A program made the translations under genes and the position numbers. From the NCBI RefSeq assembly GCF_035222375.1, contig NW_026946363.1, positions 7,006,001 through 7,070,000 of the forward strand: DNA of 64,000 nt. Reading direction: 5' to 3'. Shown piece after piece: positions 11,808 through 24,374 of the stretch. The notes beneath the pieces were generated by a model that was given only the letters and a program-made list of their open reading frames with translations, had not been told where the DNA came from and searched no databases. How positions within the stretch are numbered: position 1 is the stretch's first letter; each line of letters starts with the position of its first letter. This DNA is from Podospora pseudocomata (Eukaryota; Ascomycota; Sordariomycetes; Sordariales; Podosporaceae).

Positions 11808-13392
11808 CTACCAAGGCATTGAGATGTCGACAGCCTCTGGCTCAGGTGGAAGGAGCCCGAGATGCTCCAAGCCATGAAAGACTCGACTGATGACGTCGTC
11901 GGAAAAAACTTCGTCAGCGTAGGCCGGAACGCGGAAAAATGTCGCCGGAGGTCTTCTCCATTTACAGCACTTTTCTCCCTCTTCAAAGTCACTGATCGCA
12001 GCAGAAGCATGCAAACCTTCGTCGGCTATCCTTTGGTCGAGTTCGGTGCGTCTAATACAGGCTTTCTGAAGCGTCGACGGTCGAACAAGACCCTTTGCGG
12101 ACCGCGTTTGCCAGCTGCGGCTGTTAAAAAGAGCGGCGATGCTAATGACATAACAGTACTTAGTATCTCCTCTCTTGACCATGTCATCGGATATGAAACT
12201 CACTAGTCCACGCGTATGGAGTAATGAGCCCTGTACCGCGGCCTCTTCGTATGATAGTCCCAGTTCAAGCACTGGCACCATGCGATACCGTCTTGAAATG
12301 TTGGGTTGAAATGCCACCCAGAAGTCCAGTTGACTAACACCGGCGTCCAACCTCCAAAAATTGACGCGATCAAACTGTCGCCCAGTTCCATTTCTAGATC
12401 CCCCCCGTAGAACGGCTCGTATAACCGTCTGTTTACAGCCCGGAAGTCCTGCCAGTAAATGACATGGGCAAGTCTGCTTCTTCGTCAGCACGTATTCACT
12501 GGATCTGGGCTCTCCCTCCGACCCGACTCACTCATGAAGCATGGTAACAGCAGCCATAAACGCCGTCCTGCAGTATTCCTCCCGACCTCGTCCCCCCATC
12601 ACCCTCAGGTCATACAACCTCCTCGCGAACGGCCTCATGAGCAGCACCGTCAGAGTCCTCCCCTTTTCCCCCCTCAACTTGGCTAGCTTGTCATACTCAA
12701 TGATCAAGTCAGGCAAGTCGATCTTGTGCTTTTCCCCCGGAGTGTGAGGATACCGGGGTGTATATCCATACGCCCGTTTGGTGTGTACAATGCTGTCATC
12801 TAAACTCCATCTAACCCGGCTGGTGAGCTCCTCACTCCGAAGCCTCTCGGCAGCAAGCTGACACCAGTACTGGCGCATTGCAGGTGTGGCCCAACGGGCT
12901 TTGTGATGGCGGACAATGACCAAGGGGGTTTTGTCTTGGTCCTTTTGCCGGTCGTTTTCGACAAAGGGGCGCAGATAGCCGGCGTAGGAAGGGGAGAATA
13001 TATCCTCTATGAAGAAGTCTGAGAACCAGGGCAACGCCTCACGCTCGAGGATGCGGCTGGCGAGTAGCAGGGGTTGGTGGAGTTCCGGGATGAGGACCTC
13101 ATCGGAGGGGCCATCGTCGCTGGGTGTTGATGGTGCTGGAATCCAGTTGCTGAGGATGGGGTGGACTTCGCCAGTGAGGTCACACGGGGAGGTGATGTTT
13201 GTTCCTTTGACGAGTCAGCACTTTTAAGCTCGAGGGCAACGAGAGGCAACGCAAATTCTCACGAATGGCACCGCACAGTTCCAACTCGGTTTCGTCCCAG
13301 TCTTTGCCTTCGCCGTGGTTAGCTGGCCCCTCGTCGGAGCCATAATCTTCTTGAATGGCCTCATCAGGCGGTTGGTAGTATATATGTGACAT
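11808..13392 (-). CDS. Conserved-looking protein of unknown function, 453 residues
   Basis: Four exons on the minus strand: 13392-13263, 13204-12532, 12428-12204 and 12141-11808. The introns are 58, 103 and 62 nt, all with GTGAG donors, and the total is in phase. Without the second splice, translation would end at 12528. With it, the frame continues through a Trp-rich segment (FGGWTPVLVNWTSGWHF) and then a last exon ending DISMPW. The N-terminal 50 residues are acidic. The central part has PWFSDFFIEDIFSPSYAGYL and a basic region around VIVRHHKARW. I see no signal peptide, membrane helix or known catalytic motif and do not recognise the family. Long unbroken frames and phase-consistent introns support a real gene. 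The exact third exon is the least certain part. Confidence 0.65.
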
Positions 13393-13728
13393 TGCAGTGG
13401 TGATTGCTAGACATCTTGGTGATCGGCAGGGGGCCTGTCAGCTGTAGATTTGATGTTTTACAAGACGGGCGGAAGTCATCAAGGTTCTTTGTTGTCTCGG
13501 ATAGCCCTAAATCCAAGTGGAATGTGAGGTGCGGTCAAACAATGCCGCGCGCATCTCTAACCGTTGGCTCACCAAGCGAGCAATGGTGGCGTTGATCCCT
13601 CCTTGTTCTGAAAACGGAATCTCCGTCTCTAGTAATTTCTTGATTATCTTCACCACACCAAGAATGCCATTGTCTAGGGAGGTATTACTCGATATTTTTA
13701 ACTTTTCTCTCCAAACATCCACCACGAC
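13393..13728. other. Spacer downstream of inositol monophosphatase
   Basis: Holds the 3' flank of the phosphatase gene and the promoter of the 453-residue gene. A 72-codon minus-strand open frame (13725-13507) without an ATG start is present but is not supported as a gene. Confidence 0.45.
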
Positions 13729-14708
13729 CTAATGCTCGTACTCCATCTCCTTGCCCTTCATCAGCGCCCAAAACTCCTCCACAATTTTCTTCTGCTCCTC
13801 CTCCCCACCTTGCCTAACAGCAATATACTTCCTGTCATCCACCGCCGGATCCCACACTCCCGGGTTCCCGCCCGCCATCCTACCGCCCGCTTCCTCAAGA
13901 ATACACCACCCAGCCGCCACATCCCAAGCATAACACCCCCCTTCCCAGTAAACGTCCATCACCCCCGCCGCCGTATAGCAAATATTCAGCGCCGCGCTCC
14001 CCATACTCCTCACCGCACCAGCCATCGCACCGCCCGTCGCCTTGGAAGCCGTCAGCTCCTTGTACACCTCCAGCTTCAAGTCAAAGTTATGCCCGTCCCT
14101 CTGACTCCCGAACTCGATCCCCACCAACGCCGTCTCCAAACTCCCCAGCTTCCTCCCAGGCCTCAACGGCAATTGCTGCGGCTTCCCCTGCCCCTGACCA
14201 GGTGCCAAAGAAAAGTTGTCCACCATGAACGCACCCTGTCCCTTGATGGCAGAGAACAAGACATCAGAGAAGGGGTTGTACACCACGCCCACCTGGGGCT
14301 TCCTGCCCAGGGTGAACCCCAGCGAGATGCAAGCAAGCGGGAAACCGTGGATGAAGTTTTGGGTCCCGTCGATCGGGTCGCAGATGAAGGTGGGCGCGTC
14401 GGTGACCTTGGTTACCCCCTTGACGTAGGACTCCTCGCCGACGAAGGAGAAGGTGGGGTATTCCTTTGTGAGGATCGAGTTGACGAGGTCCTCGATGCGC
14501 TTGTCTGTTTCCGTGACTACGTCGACGGCTGAGACGACGGGGTCAGTAAACGGTGAATAGTGCTGTAAGTTGACAGAGGTTGAATACCGTTCATTTTCTC
14601 GTCTGTCTCAAGTTCCTTGCCGGTGGCATTGCGCATGATCTCGCCTGCCTGGCGGGCGATGGCGATGAGGGAGTCATGGATGGCGACGAGGTTGATGCTG
14701 TCTGCCAT
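13729..14708 (-). CDS. Inositol-1-monophosphatase (qutG/qa-x-like)
   Basis: Predicted 306-residue Mg2+-dependent inositol monophosphatase, which hydrolyses inositol phosphates to free inositol. Exons are 14708-14588 and 14528-13729, with a 59-nt intron. The signature motifs are complete: GEES at about residues 71-74 (metal-binding Glu), DPIDGT at 91-96 (metal-binding Asp and backbone) and WDVAAGWCILEEAGG with the substrate/metal Asp near 243. Length is typical of the family. In Aspergillus and Neurospora a close relative (qutG/qa-x) sits in the quinic-acid cluster. No other quinate genes are visible here, so a role in general inositol phosphate recycling is equally likely. The start is the first ATG in frame after an upstream stop-containing leader. 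Confidence 0.92.
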
Positions 14709-15407
14709 TTTGAAGGTGTTTGCACTTGGACTCACTAAAGAGAACGAGCTTTGTATAGGTTGAGTAAGTGCCTCCTATTTGTGTGCTGAGACCCAAGTGA
14801 CCCCTGGAGTTGTAATGTGAGGTGAGGTTGCGGGGGTGGGGAAGCTTCCCCAACATCAATGTCAGGGGCTCCACTCGAGGTTTGGCCGCTCAAGTCGATA
14901 AAAAGGCGGAATGGTCACTCGTCAATTGATGCATCAGAACATCAGATCAAGACCCAATGAACCCTGCTGTTAGTCATGTTGGTTGGTTCAAGACAAAGAA
15001 AGCGAGCTGCTCCCACCATAAAAATGTACAACCTCGGGCAATGCAAGGCAATGGGCGGAGCGAGTTGCCCAAGTGGTCATACATGAGATGCAATTTAGAC
15101 CTCACAGATATGCGGCTCCTGTCCAATACCGATACCACGTGGGCCTATTCTCATAGACTCGATTATTAACAACCATAAGTACAAGAAAAGGAATACAAAC
15201 TACCAACGGGGATCACGAGAACAAAAGCGAACCAGCCAGCCGTCCAACTCCTCATGCTTTGATGTGCCTACCAACCCATCCTTATCCATATTCAATTACT
15301 CGGACTGTACCTCCCCTCGGAGAATAAAGAGACAGATTGTTCCTTCGATCGTTTCCACAATTCTCACAGTTCCATCCCTGGCCCTACTTCTCCTCCCTTG
15401 AACGCAT
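14709..15407. other. Spacer between two minus-strand genes
   Basis: Contains the promoter side of the inositol monophosphatase gene and the 3' flank of the membrane-protein gene. Only short chance frames are present. Confidence 0.5.
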
Positions 15408-16173
15408 TTACATGTTCTCCCGGAAAATGGATCTCCTCTCCGTGGGGCTGTTATCCTCCTGCTGCCTTCCCTGTTGCCCTTGCTGCTGCTTCCTCGCCGC
15501 AAAACTGGTGTCAACCGCCATCGGCCTCGGGGACACCCCTCTAAGCGAAATGTTGCTCGGCTCGGCATCGTCCCCAAACGGATTTGGCTTCAGCTGAGGC
15601 TGAGGCTCTCGCTGGGTCGACCTTCCTCTTCTTTCTTCTTGCTCCTCAGGATCACGGGGCACATTCATCTGATATCCCTCCCCACCTGTAGCAGCTCCTG
15701 GCGGAGGTGGGCGGAGTCCCAATTCCCGCTCTTCTTCATAGGGGTTGTAATCGCCCACGCGGGCATCCCAGGCAGAGTCATCAAGTGATCTGAAGCCTTG
15801 GCCGCCTCCACCGGAGTACCCTGCGTTGTACGAGGAGGAGCCTTCGTATGCGCCGGCCGCGGTGCGGGTGTTGCGGGCCTGCTTGATCTGGCGCAATTTA
15901 TCGTTGAACCATCCCTTGATGCCGCCTGGTGCGGGAGTTGGGCCGTACGAGGAGGACGACGAGGATCCAAGAAAGGGTATGTAGGAACTCAAAGGGGGTG
16001 GTGGGAGCTATAAGACACAAGCTGTCAATGGACGGGTCACAACTGAAGCTGGAGAAACACAGAAAACATACACCTAACCGTTGCGCCCTAATTCGTGATA
16101 AGACAATCCATCCAACCCCGGCTGCTATTAAAAGCAGAATAATCACCAGGATGGCAACGCCTGCTGGGTGCAT
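15408..16173 (-). CDS. Small single-pass membrane protein of a fungal family
   Basis: Predicted 233-residue protein from exons 16173-16072 and 16007-15408. The 64-nt intron has a GTATGT donor and TTATAG acceptor and joins RAQRLG to LPPPPLSSYIPF in frame. The first 34 residues are one hydrophobic segment (MHPAGVAILVIILLL onward) followed by a basic RIRAQR stop-transfer sequence. The rest is a soluble, Gly/Pro/Gln-rich tail with the blocks GGIKGWFNDKLRQIK and SAWDARVGDYNPYEEE. I recognise this arrangement as a family found across filamentous ascomycetes, but no biochemical role is known to me. The membrane topology (short N-out, long cytosolic tail) is inferred from charge. Confidence 0.8.
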
Positions 16174-17225
16174 CTTGTGTGTCTGTGGTTCGGTTGTCCA
16201 AAATCGATCGATAGAGTGCGACAAACGTCGATGGTAGAATATTGTGTCGTCGTTAAGCCGTGGTGTAAGGGTCAGGCGATCGATGCAACATTGACATTGG
16301 CAGCTTCTAGAGTTTCCAAAACATCCAAAGCGACGTTGCGCTCTCACCCGGATCCAGTCGGCCGGTTTGACCAGGAACGAGACGCAGTAAAGCCGAGTGG
16401 GCGTACAAGTGGTGTGCGTTTGCGCGTTGCGTGGCAGTGGGCAGGCAGAGTGAAACAGGAAGAGCTGGCTGTGATAGAGGCAAGGTTTCAATGCTAATCG
16501 CTATGAAGGCCAGGAGAAGCAATGGTGGGAAAAAACGCAGCGCAACAACCCACAACTTGCAACGGTTGCCCTGTGTAACAATTCTTCTCACCTTTCCTTC
16601 CCTGCTCGTTCCCGTCGCTCCGCGAAAAGTCACTGCAGAAGTCTCTCGTTTTTGTTCCCGAAAGCGCCGCCGCGGCCGAAAGCAGCGACGCAACCAGTTC
16701 CACCTTTTCCTCTCCGTTGCCGAGCTTCTCAGCTGCCCCGCTATCTGCCAAGAGTATCCAGACCGCGCCGTGGCGGAGAATGACGAAAACCAAGCCTCGC
16801 CAAGAGATGCGATCTGGGTGGATACGTAGAGACCCCTTGGGCTTCATGAAATGGAGCTTCATGAAGAGGAAGATGGTTCGGGCATGCTGGCAACCACGCA
16901 AGCTCATTTTGGCATTCTGATGTTCTAGGAGGTTATGAAGCTTGGTACGACCCTGAAACACGAGGCCTCAACTTCAATCGCACGATAGCATGGTCCAATC
17001 TCGGACTTGAAATCCAAGCCCAGCTTCCATAGGTACTGCGCAAAGCCACCGTCCTCCTCACCCTCAGCCGCACTTCACTGCCCTTACCCATGGTCCCCCT
17101 ATTGGTCTGGTTGTCAAGGGCCATGATCTCATACACACCACTACCATAGACTGCGACACCCAATTATGATATACTACAAGGGTATCTACGAGATATGCAA
17201 AGACAAATCATCAATCATTTCGGTG
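16174..17225. other. 1 kb spacer, no gene supported
   Basis: Between the membrane-protein start and the 3' end of the phosphatase gene. Overlapping open frames occur on both strands (for example 16494-16961 on the minus strand), but they lack domains and splice structure. Confidence 0.45.
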
Positions 17226-18831
17226 CTAAGCCCAGCACTCTCCCCATTTCCCGCCCTTCCTCGCAAACTCCAACCCTTCCACAAACTGATCCAGTTTACA
17301 CCTCCCAAAATCATCAGCCTCACAATTGTGTGGCTTCACCACTCTCCCGTTAACCAGGATCCTAACCAACTCTTCCCCGTTTCCTTTCGTCCCTCCACAA
17401 ACCATCTTCTCAACATATATTCTGGCCGCAAAAGCTACCGTCCAAGCAGCACTAAACCCTCCTGCATCTTCCGGTTCCTGTCTCGTATTGTTATTCAGGG
17501 GCTTCACCCCATTATACACTCCCAGCGCTCCCAAAATCCCCATCATATCATTATCATGGCTGAAATCGGCATACAGTTCCCTATCCAACGGGAACGTCTC
17601 CGGGCTCTCGTCCAGCGTCGAGTTCGTCGTCGTGTGATCCTCCACCGGCCTCCTCGTCAACCTAGCAATGAGCTCATTCACCCAGCCCACCCCCTGCGTA
17701 GGACCGAGCGGGTTCCCGGGACCATAACCGTAGTATTTCCCTAGTGACTCGTAGTAATCGTACAACTTCCATTCCTCTTCGGTGAACAAATCACAAAAGG
17801 GGGACAAGACACCGGTAGGCGAGGCAACAGTGTTGAACGGGCAGAGGTCCATCAAGCTGATCAGGTCTTCATTTGTGAGGTTGACACCGGGGAGGTTGGC
17901 GTTGATGCGGGCGTTGATGGGAGGTGCAAATGTCGCAAGGTAGGTAGCCTGGGCGGAGTCGCCTAACTCGGAATATTTCCCTCCTTTTTCGAATGCGTCG
18001 CATAGGCCGTGAGAGAGGGTGTTGTTGAGACCCTTGGCCTCAGATATCTCAAGGATAGGAAGAGGCTTGTGAGGGAGGTTGGACGATTCATCCTTCTTGA
18101 GAGCAGTGTTGTAACCTTGAGTCCAGTTTTTGGCAGAGACCACCACTCTGTTCTGGTCCGAGGCGCGAACGAACGGAACTGATTTGCTGGCAAGGGATTG
18201 GTAGCGGTTGTAGAACTGGAGGCCTGAGTTGACCATTTGGCGCTCGCCGAAGAGGGTGAGCTGGTCTGCGCCGAGACCAAATTTGTAGGTCTTGAGAAAC
18301 TCGAATCCCGATCCATAGCGTTCGGCATTCTCCTGAATCCGGTTGACGAGGTAGATGTACTGGACCGACTTTCCAAGAGTTGGGTCCCTGGCGCCATGGC
18401 GAGAGAGGACCTGCGCAAAGGTCAACTCGCAGTCTTGGGGAATAGCTGGGTCGATCTCGGAAGGGACGGCAAAGTACGGCGAGTACTGTCCCCATGAGTG
18501 GGAAATATTGGCATCACATTGGAATCCCAGATCTGGGGTATCGCACTTGCGCAAACGACGCGGTCGGCCGTTGGAACCGTCTGTTGCCTGACTGTTCAAC
18601 AGTTAGTGAGGTTTCTAGAAGAAGTGGTTTCCCGACTTACATGAACAGCAGGCCCAGGATCGCCAGAATAGTCACAAACATCGCAACTATCAACAATCGC
18701 AGTTTGCGTTTGTGCTCATGCTCCCGGAAAACCCGTCTCTGTCCAGCAGATAACTCATCCTCCGGAAGTGAAGTATACTCAGGCCTTCCACCCGGAAATA
18801 ACGAACGAATCCAATCCATAGTCGCAGTCAA
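17226..18831 (-). CDS. Membrane-anchored histidine acid phosphatase (phytase-like)
   Basis: Predicted 518-residue enzyme from exons 18831-18641 and 18591-17226, with a 48-nt intron. It belongs to the branch 2 histidine phosphatases (3-phytase/acid phosphatase). The catalytic motif SRHGARDPT has the nucleophile His near residue 129, and the proton-donor motif SHDND lies near 409. Instead of a cleavable signal peptide, a basic N-terminal region (HEHKRKLR) is followed by a hydrophobic segment ([18 protein letters not shown], about residues 46-63), which makes a type II membrane protein with a lumenal or extracellular catalytic domain. Asn-x-Ser/Thr sites (NISHS, NWT, NLT) fit glycosylation. The substrate is unknown. 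Membrane retention differs from secreted phytases. Confidence 0.9.
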
Positions 18832-20483
18832 AGCAACATGAGCTCAAAGGTTATAGGTTGGGGTCAATGGGTAGACCGGTCCAGATCCATCACGAGAGCC
18901 TCCTTCCGAATGTAGATCAGGTTGAGATGGAAAGATACATTTGGAACGTTGATGAACGACCAAAAACCCTGCCACGTGGTTCAGGCATCAAATTCCAGTG
19001 GTCGGTTGCCAAGATGTCGAAAGAACGACAAACCTTCTGTGACGTTTCAGACCATATGGCCCGTGCACAGCAGCTTAATCCCGGTATAAGCCACCCGCTG
19101 TCAACTTTCGAGAAGTTTTCCAGAACACCATTCGGTAGGGCATCAATAGGGTCCCAACCCGCCAACGTCCTTGACCGAGATGGCTGGCTCATCGGCGACC
19201 GCTAGGCTATGCGACTAGGATCTTTGGAACCTTCGGACGGATTCGTCGACCAATGGGATCTGTGACCTTCTGGCTTCTCATCACTTGATGGCCCTCCTTG
19301 TTCCTCCTGATCTGACACGACGCAAGTGCGCACATACCAGGTCCCACTCAGTCAAGCGATGACCAAGTCACCAGCTGCTCCCAAGAAGTTCGCCTTACGA
19401 GATGGAAATGTCAAGCCTTGCTTTACGGGAATCTGCTGTCCGATCTTAGGTCATATAGGCTTGACGTTCCCGTCAACACCCACCATAAAGCTCAGCGGCC
19501 GCCAAAGGTCCGATCTGGTGGCTCACAGCCACTTGTCAACAACATGATCATGGCACTATTTTCTCACCACTGTATAGCCACCACTTATGTTGCGTAGGTC
19601 CCTGCCTTCTTGACGAAATATCACCGCTCCTAAAAAGCAAACTTGACTCATAGGTACCTGACCTTCATACAATGCATTCTGTTGCCCTGTTCATGTAGCC
19701 AATCATTGTGTAAATCATATTACGAAGAGGTGTGTAGCAACCAACAGGACGGTGAAATTCAGCTCTCTTCTTGAAGTCTGGTTCGATTTTGAGCTTAAAA
19801 CTATGATTTGATCAAACATCCTCTCGAGGACTTTTTGATGGCTTTTGTCAAGTGCCACCCTCAGTACCCCCACGCCGCTCGATCAGTAGAGTTAGGAAAT
19901 TCCCAAGCCTCTAACTCCAAACTGTCACGGCTGTATTGCATCAATTAAACTCCGATGCATCCTCACGGCGTATGTCTCTTTGACAGCGCACCTCTGCCTC
20001 AATTGTACATTTCCATTAATATGTGACACAAGTGACCTACCCGCCCGGCCAAGAAACATGTCGACAGGGGGCGGCGGCAGGCCGTCACGGCGACCCAAAA
20101 GTGTCTGATATTGACGCAGGCGTCTATTCTTGCATCACACAAAATTATTGTAACAACAGCGTCTAGGCAAATTACAACGTCTTTTCGGATTTCCAGATCC
20201 AGCCCTCAAGGTGCGGTCAAAAATGCTACCTAACAAACTATACCTAATATCACAAACAGAGAAAAACAAGAATGGTATCATAGAGTTCAAGATAGTAATA
20301 CAATGGAATCAATCATCCCCCAAAAAACCCCTTTTTTGTTGTCAAAACCCCCCATTACAAAGTATTCCAAAAGGTCTCCCAGGCTCTGGCCTTCCCCCCC
20401 CCCCGCCCAAAAAAAAAGTTGCCTATTCTGTAATGTCCAAATGCAAATGTGAATTGAATCGATGCAATAAAAATCCCCAAGCC
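18832..20483. other. 1.65 kb spacer, no gene supported
   Basis: Lies between the phosphatase start and the stop of the disordered-protein gene. It includes a C-run followed by an A-run at about 20393-20419. No domain-bearing frame is seen. Confidence 0.45.
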
Positions 20484-21072
20484 TCAGAACGCAACACCCA
20501 CACTCAACGGCCTGTGTCCCTCCATCCCCATCGGAACCCCCAGCCCAACCGCAGGCGCAATTCCCTTCTCCATCTTCATCTTCGGGGGTGGTGGGCTAGG
20601 TTGGAATGTCCTCGACTTGGCTTCCTTCTCCTCAATGTCCTCCACCGCAAACCTCACCCGTTGACTGAGCGGGGGTGTCTGCTTTGGCGTCTGTGTCTGC
20701 TTCACCCTCGGGCTGGAGCCAGGTGACCAGTTTGTGGTGGGGGCAGTCTTGGTATCTTCTTCCTCGGAAGTCGTCTCGTATGTGTAGACTGAGCTGGAAG
20801 TCTCCATGCTTGTTCGCGGCAGGCCCTCGGGCGGGGCGACGCACTGGTAGAAACCATCCGTCTCCTTGATCGGGCGGGGACTGGTGGTGACCAGGGTTGA
20901 CTCATCGATGCTTCCTTCTCTGGTCGCGGGCTTTTGGAAGTTGTGCTGCTCGTCCGGGTTGAATAGCCAGCTAGAAACGCGGGAGAAGGACTTCTTCTTG
21001 CGAAGGGGAGGGCGGAGAATAAGAGGAAGGGGTGGCGCCAGAGGTCGGTCGAGATAGCTGTAGTCAGTTTGG

Positions 21073-21103
<31 letters not shown>

Positions 21104-22199
21104 CGGTAACCTCCTCATCATCGTAACGGGAGGGGCTATAAGGGGTATGTGGTGGGTGGGAGTTAAAGGCCGCTTGGGCCAACTCCATGGTTTTTCTCTG
21201 TGTATAAAGGTTGGTGCCGGTGTTTGCAGGCGCGGTGCTAGGCCGATCGGTGCTCAGTCTCTCGGCAAATGATGGAGCAGCAGCGGGCATCGCAGGAATG
21301 GAAGGAAGCGGATACAAGTCCTTCGGATCGATAGCCGTTGATGGCCTGCTGCCCAGGTAAATACTCTGTCTCTCAACAACCGAGTTGATCTCCGCCTGCA
21401 GCCGCTCCTTCTCTACCAGGGCGCTGGCGATGCGCGCCACGATTCTCTCGGTATTGGGGGCCGTGGAAGCACGAGCTCTGGACTTGGGCGGGATTCTCGG
21501 CGCTGTCATGACGGTAGACACATCGGATCCGGCAGAGCTTTGACGGACGTGCTTCCGCGGAATGTGAAAAGACATGACTGAGTAACTCCGTTCTGGGGCA
21601 CCAACTGTCGTTGTGCTACTGGCATCCCACCGTGAGCTATTGGCCGTGTGAGCACGCGGCGGTGGTGTGATGAAATTCTCTCCACGCTCGAGGTGAGGTA
21701 GGATGGGCGTAAGTCGGTTCTTTGGTGCGTAGATACTGAGCTCGAGTGGCCGAAATGAACGAACCCGCTGACGAGGAGCTGGCGGTGGTGTTGGTGTCGG
21801 ATATTGGAACGACTCGGCAGTTAGATGTCGAAAGTTTGTTGGGCCCGAAATTTGGAGCCGGCGAGTCGATGATGAAGTTGATGATGATGCGGGCTTCGAA
21901 AACCAGTTTCTCATGGAAGCATTATCCCGGCTGTACCTGCGCCCGCGGCTATGGTCCCTTTCCCTCTCCAACGTCCTTTCGTATGTCTTCTCGCTGGGCC
22001 ACTGTGGCCCTGCTGTTGGTGCTTGAATGGGAGCAGGTTGATCTCGCAGCACGACGATCTTCCTTTCTGCGGTGCCTGTTACGTTTAGCATCCTGTCTGT
22101 AACTATTCCCAAGCCTTGATTCGACTCACTCGGGCGATCCTCCTCCTTGTCCTCAGCGCCGCAGCAGAGTGTAACAGAGCTAAACCACGAGGCAACCAT
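20484..22199 (-). CDS. Disordered Ser/Pro-rich protein, function unknown
   Basis: The whole span is one open frame of 571 codons. A likely in-frame 54-nt intron at 22129-22076 (GTGAGT donor, GTAACAG acceptor, GCTAAAC branch-like site) would give 553 residues and join DRPS to TAERKIVV. The N terminus (MVASWFSSVTLCCGAED) has a Cys pair that could be lipid-modified. The body is low-complexity with PPRAHT, PPPAPR and a short helical stretch around ERIVARIASALVEKERLQAE. A run of ten Asn is encoded by tandem codons. No enzyme motif is seen. Many filamentous fungi have proteins of this kind; function unknown. The long frame and intron signals support a gene. Confidence 0.7.
21072..21103. repeat. GTT trinucleotide repeat encoding poly-Asn
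   Basis: About ten tandem GTT units on the plus strand, read as AAC codons on the minus strand inside the disordered-protein gene. Its length keeps the frame open; repeat number may vary between strains. Confidence 0.9.
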
Positions 22200-24374
22200 G
22201 ATGTAGATTGTGGTACTGAAGGTTGTAGGAAAAACGGATATTATAGAGAATGAGAGCTTCTCATTCCCGCCTCACAAGGGAAGAAACGAATGACGACCAG
22301 CGACCAGCGTAACACGTCAACTACCGTGACCCAGAAAAACAAAGGAAAGATGAAGGATGAGAAAAGTCCATGACGGGACCCAAGGTGAGGAAGGAAATGG
22401 AAGGGGAAAAGTGTTGTACACCAACGGCGCGAACGGCGGTGGCCATCTTTACATATGTTCCCGTTCCCACAGCAAGTCTCAAGAGTACATGCAGTACACA
22501 GTAGTAGGCAAAAGAGACATCATCTGGCAGGTCCGTCTTTCTCACTTCGGCTGAGTTTGCGCTGACCTAGTGGTGCGTAGCGGCCAGAGGTGAGGTTGCA
22601 GGAGGCGGCATCTGATAGGCTGAGATGGGCCAGGCCGAGGAACCAACTGGCGCTTACAAAACCGGGGTTCGGTCATGTATCGGATGGCGGCGCTACACAC
22701 CAATACACATTGTGGGTGTAATGTCGTCCAGTCGCGTGCCGTTGTGAGTGCCGCACTGCGCGTCAATGTCTCGGTCTTTTCTTGGATGTGAGCAAAAGGT
22801 GACCAAGGTAGCAACCGCATTGCCACATTCTATCACGGCCTCGCGGGAAAAGGGGCTTGAGAGGAGTGCTTGGCCTGGTCTCGTGGGTCGCCTTGCAGTC
22901 TGCAATCGACCCGGAGGAACACAACCTATCCGAGTCCGTCATATAAGAGGAGGCCATCTTCACCGGGCAGCACTGCTATTTTGTTCTCGGATTTGTCGTC
23001 ATGAAACTGAGCCTCACGGCACGGGTGAGAGTCGATCATCGTTGGCCCGGGAGTGACCTCGATCTCAGGCCTCCCGTCCGGGTCCGAGATGCTAATTTTT
23101 GTTGGTCCTATGCTGTTTCGACAGTCTTAATCATTGTGAACTCTTATGCCTCATGATCAACAAGCAGCTCGAGACGCCTTACGCTGCAAGGCACCGTAGC
23201 ACCAAACGGCTGGGGTGTTTTCCATTCCACCAGACGCATGCAGCTAGTAGTTGCTATGGGGGAGCGTTTAACCGGGGAAAGGAAAACAATAGGGCTCTTT
23301 TGCCCCTCGAGAAGAAGATGGCTTATCATTTGCTTTCCGTCGCATCTGTCGTGCGTCCTTGGTGCTTGTGTGGAATAGAGGCCGAGCGAGGCAAACACGG
23401 AGAAATAGCGCTGGTGTAAGGACAAAACCATATGTGGCAGACAGCGTAGTGCCCGTTGGGATAGCATATAAGGTAGGCGAGCTGCATGAAAGAAGCACCG
23501 CAGAGAGAGGAGGGCTGTTTTTCTGTACAACAGATTTTGGCGCCCTGAGGCCGAACAATATCTTCAGATACTGAAGTGATGAGGTAGTGTAAAGCGAGGG
23601 CGCCAGAAAGCAACCCCGGCCGCTAGGATCCAGTGGCTTGGGACGCTGCCCCGATGAGACAACATCCACAAAAACGGTGTTAGCGCATCAAGAAAGAACC
23701 ACAACGGGCTTACCTAACACACGTGCCCACGGGTATGCAAGCTTTATTCATGAAACTGGATGTGTGGATTGGGTTTCGGGGTAAGATGGGATACAGATAA
23801 TAATCAAAAATCCCGCCTTGACATCCACTGCTTCTTTCTTTCCCCCCTCCCCGCTTTCACCAAAGTGGTGGTGCGTTTCTAAACATCATTTTCATGCGGG
23901 GCTGACGAAGTCTCAGCCCAGAGCAGCCACAATGTGGCTCTGTGGCGGGCTCTTGGCGGGCAGGTCTCCAAGTCCTGGTTAGATAAGAGGATCTGACCAT
24001 GCCAATCTGGAAATCTGGCCCAAGCTCTCCATTGCCAAGGCACGGTGGGGCAGCTACTGGCACAGGCCAGTTTGAAAGTTTGGGGAAGCAGGGATCATTG
24101 AGAGATACGTGTACGGAACTTGATCTTAACCTTTCTTGCAGAACGCAAAAAGTGCCAGAACCAACATCCCACCTATTCTCCGAGAGCATCAGCACGGCAT
24201 CGCAGAAGGAGCAATCGTGATCCCGACACTGGCACTTGGTCCGTTGGTTTCGATTATACGAACCGTTTGAGCAATTGGACGCAAACACGAGCTCGCGACT
24301 CCCCTCCGTCACCCCTCCCGCACCGCATCGCCAAAGGATCGCAACGAGCGCAACTCGGATAGACACAGTCCACC
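22200..24374. other. 2.2 kb divergent intergenic region
   Basis: Between the start of the disordered-protein gene (minus) and SEC62 (plus), so it contains both promoters. Several open frames of 70-180 codons occur, but none carries a domain. The longest (23857-24393, minus) lies antisense to the SEC62 leader. Confidence 0.45.

Noticed and set aside
12203-12530. Direct 138-nt intron from 12531 to an acceptor at 12394 in the 453-residue gene
   Set aside because: It is in phase, but a 103-nt intron ending at 12429 followed by a second intron with a perfect GTGAGT donor gives a more protein-like product and uses better sites.
13507-13725. 72-codon minus-strand frame after inositol monophosphatase
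   Set aside because: No ATG at its start, no domain, and it sits where the 3' UTR is expected.
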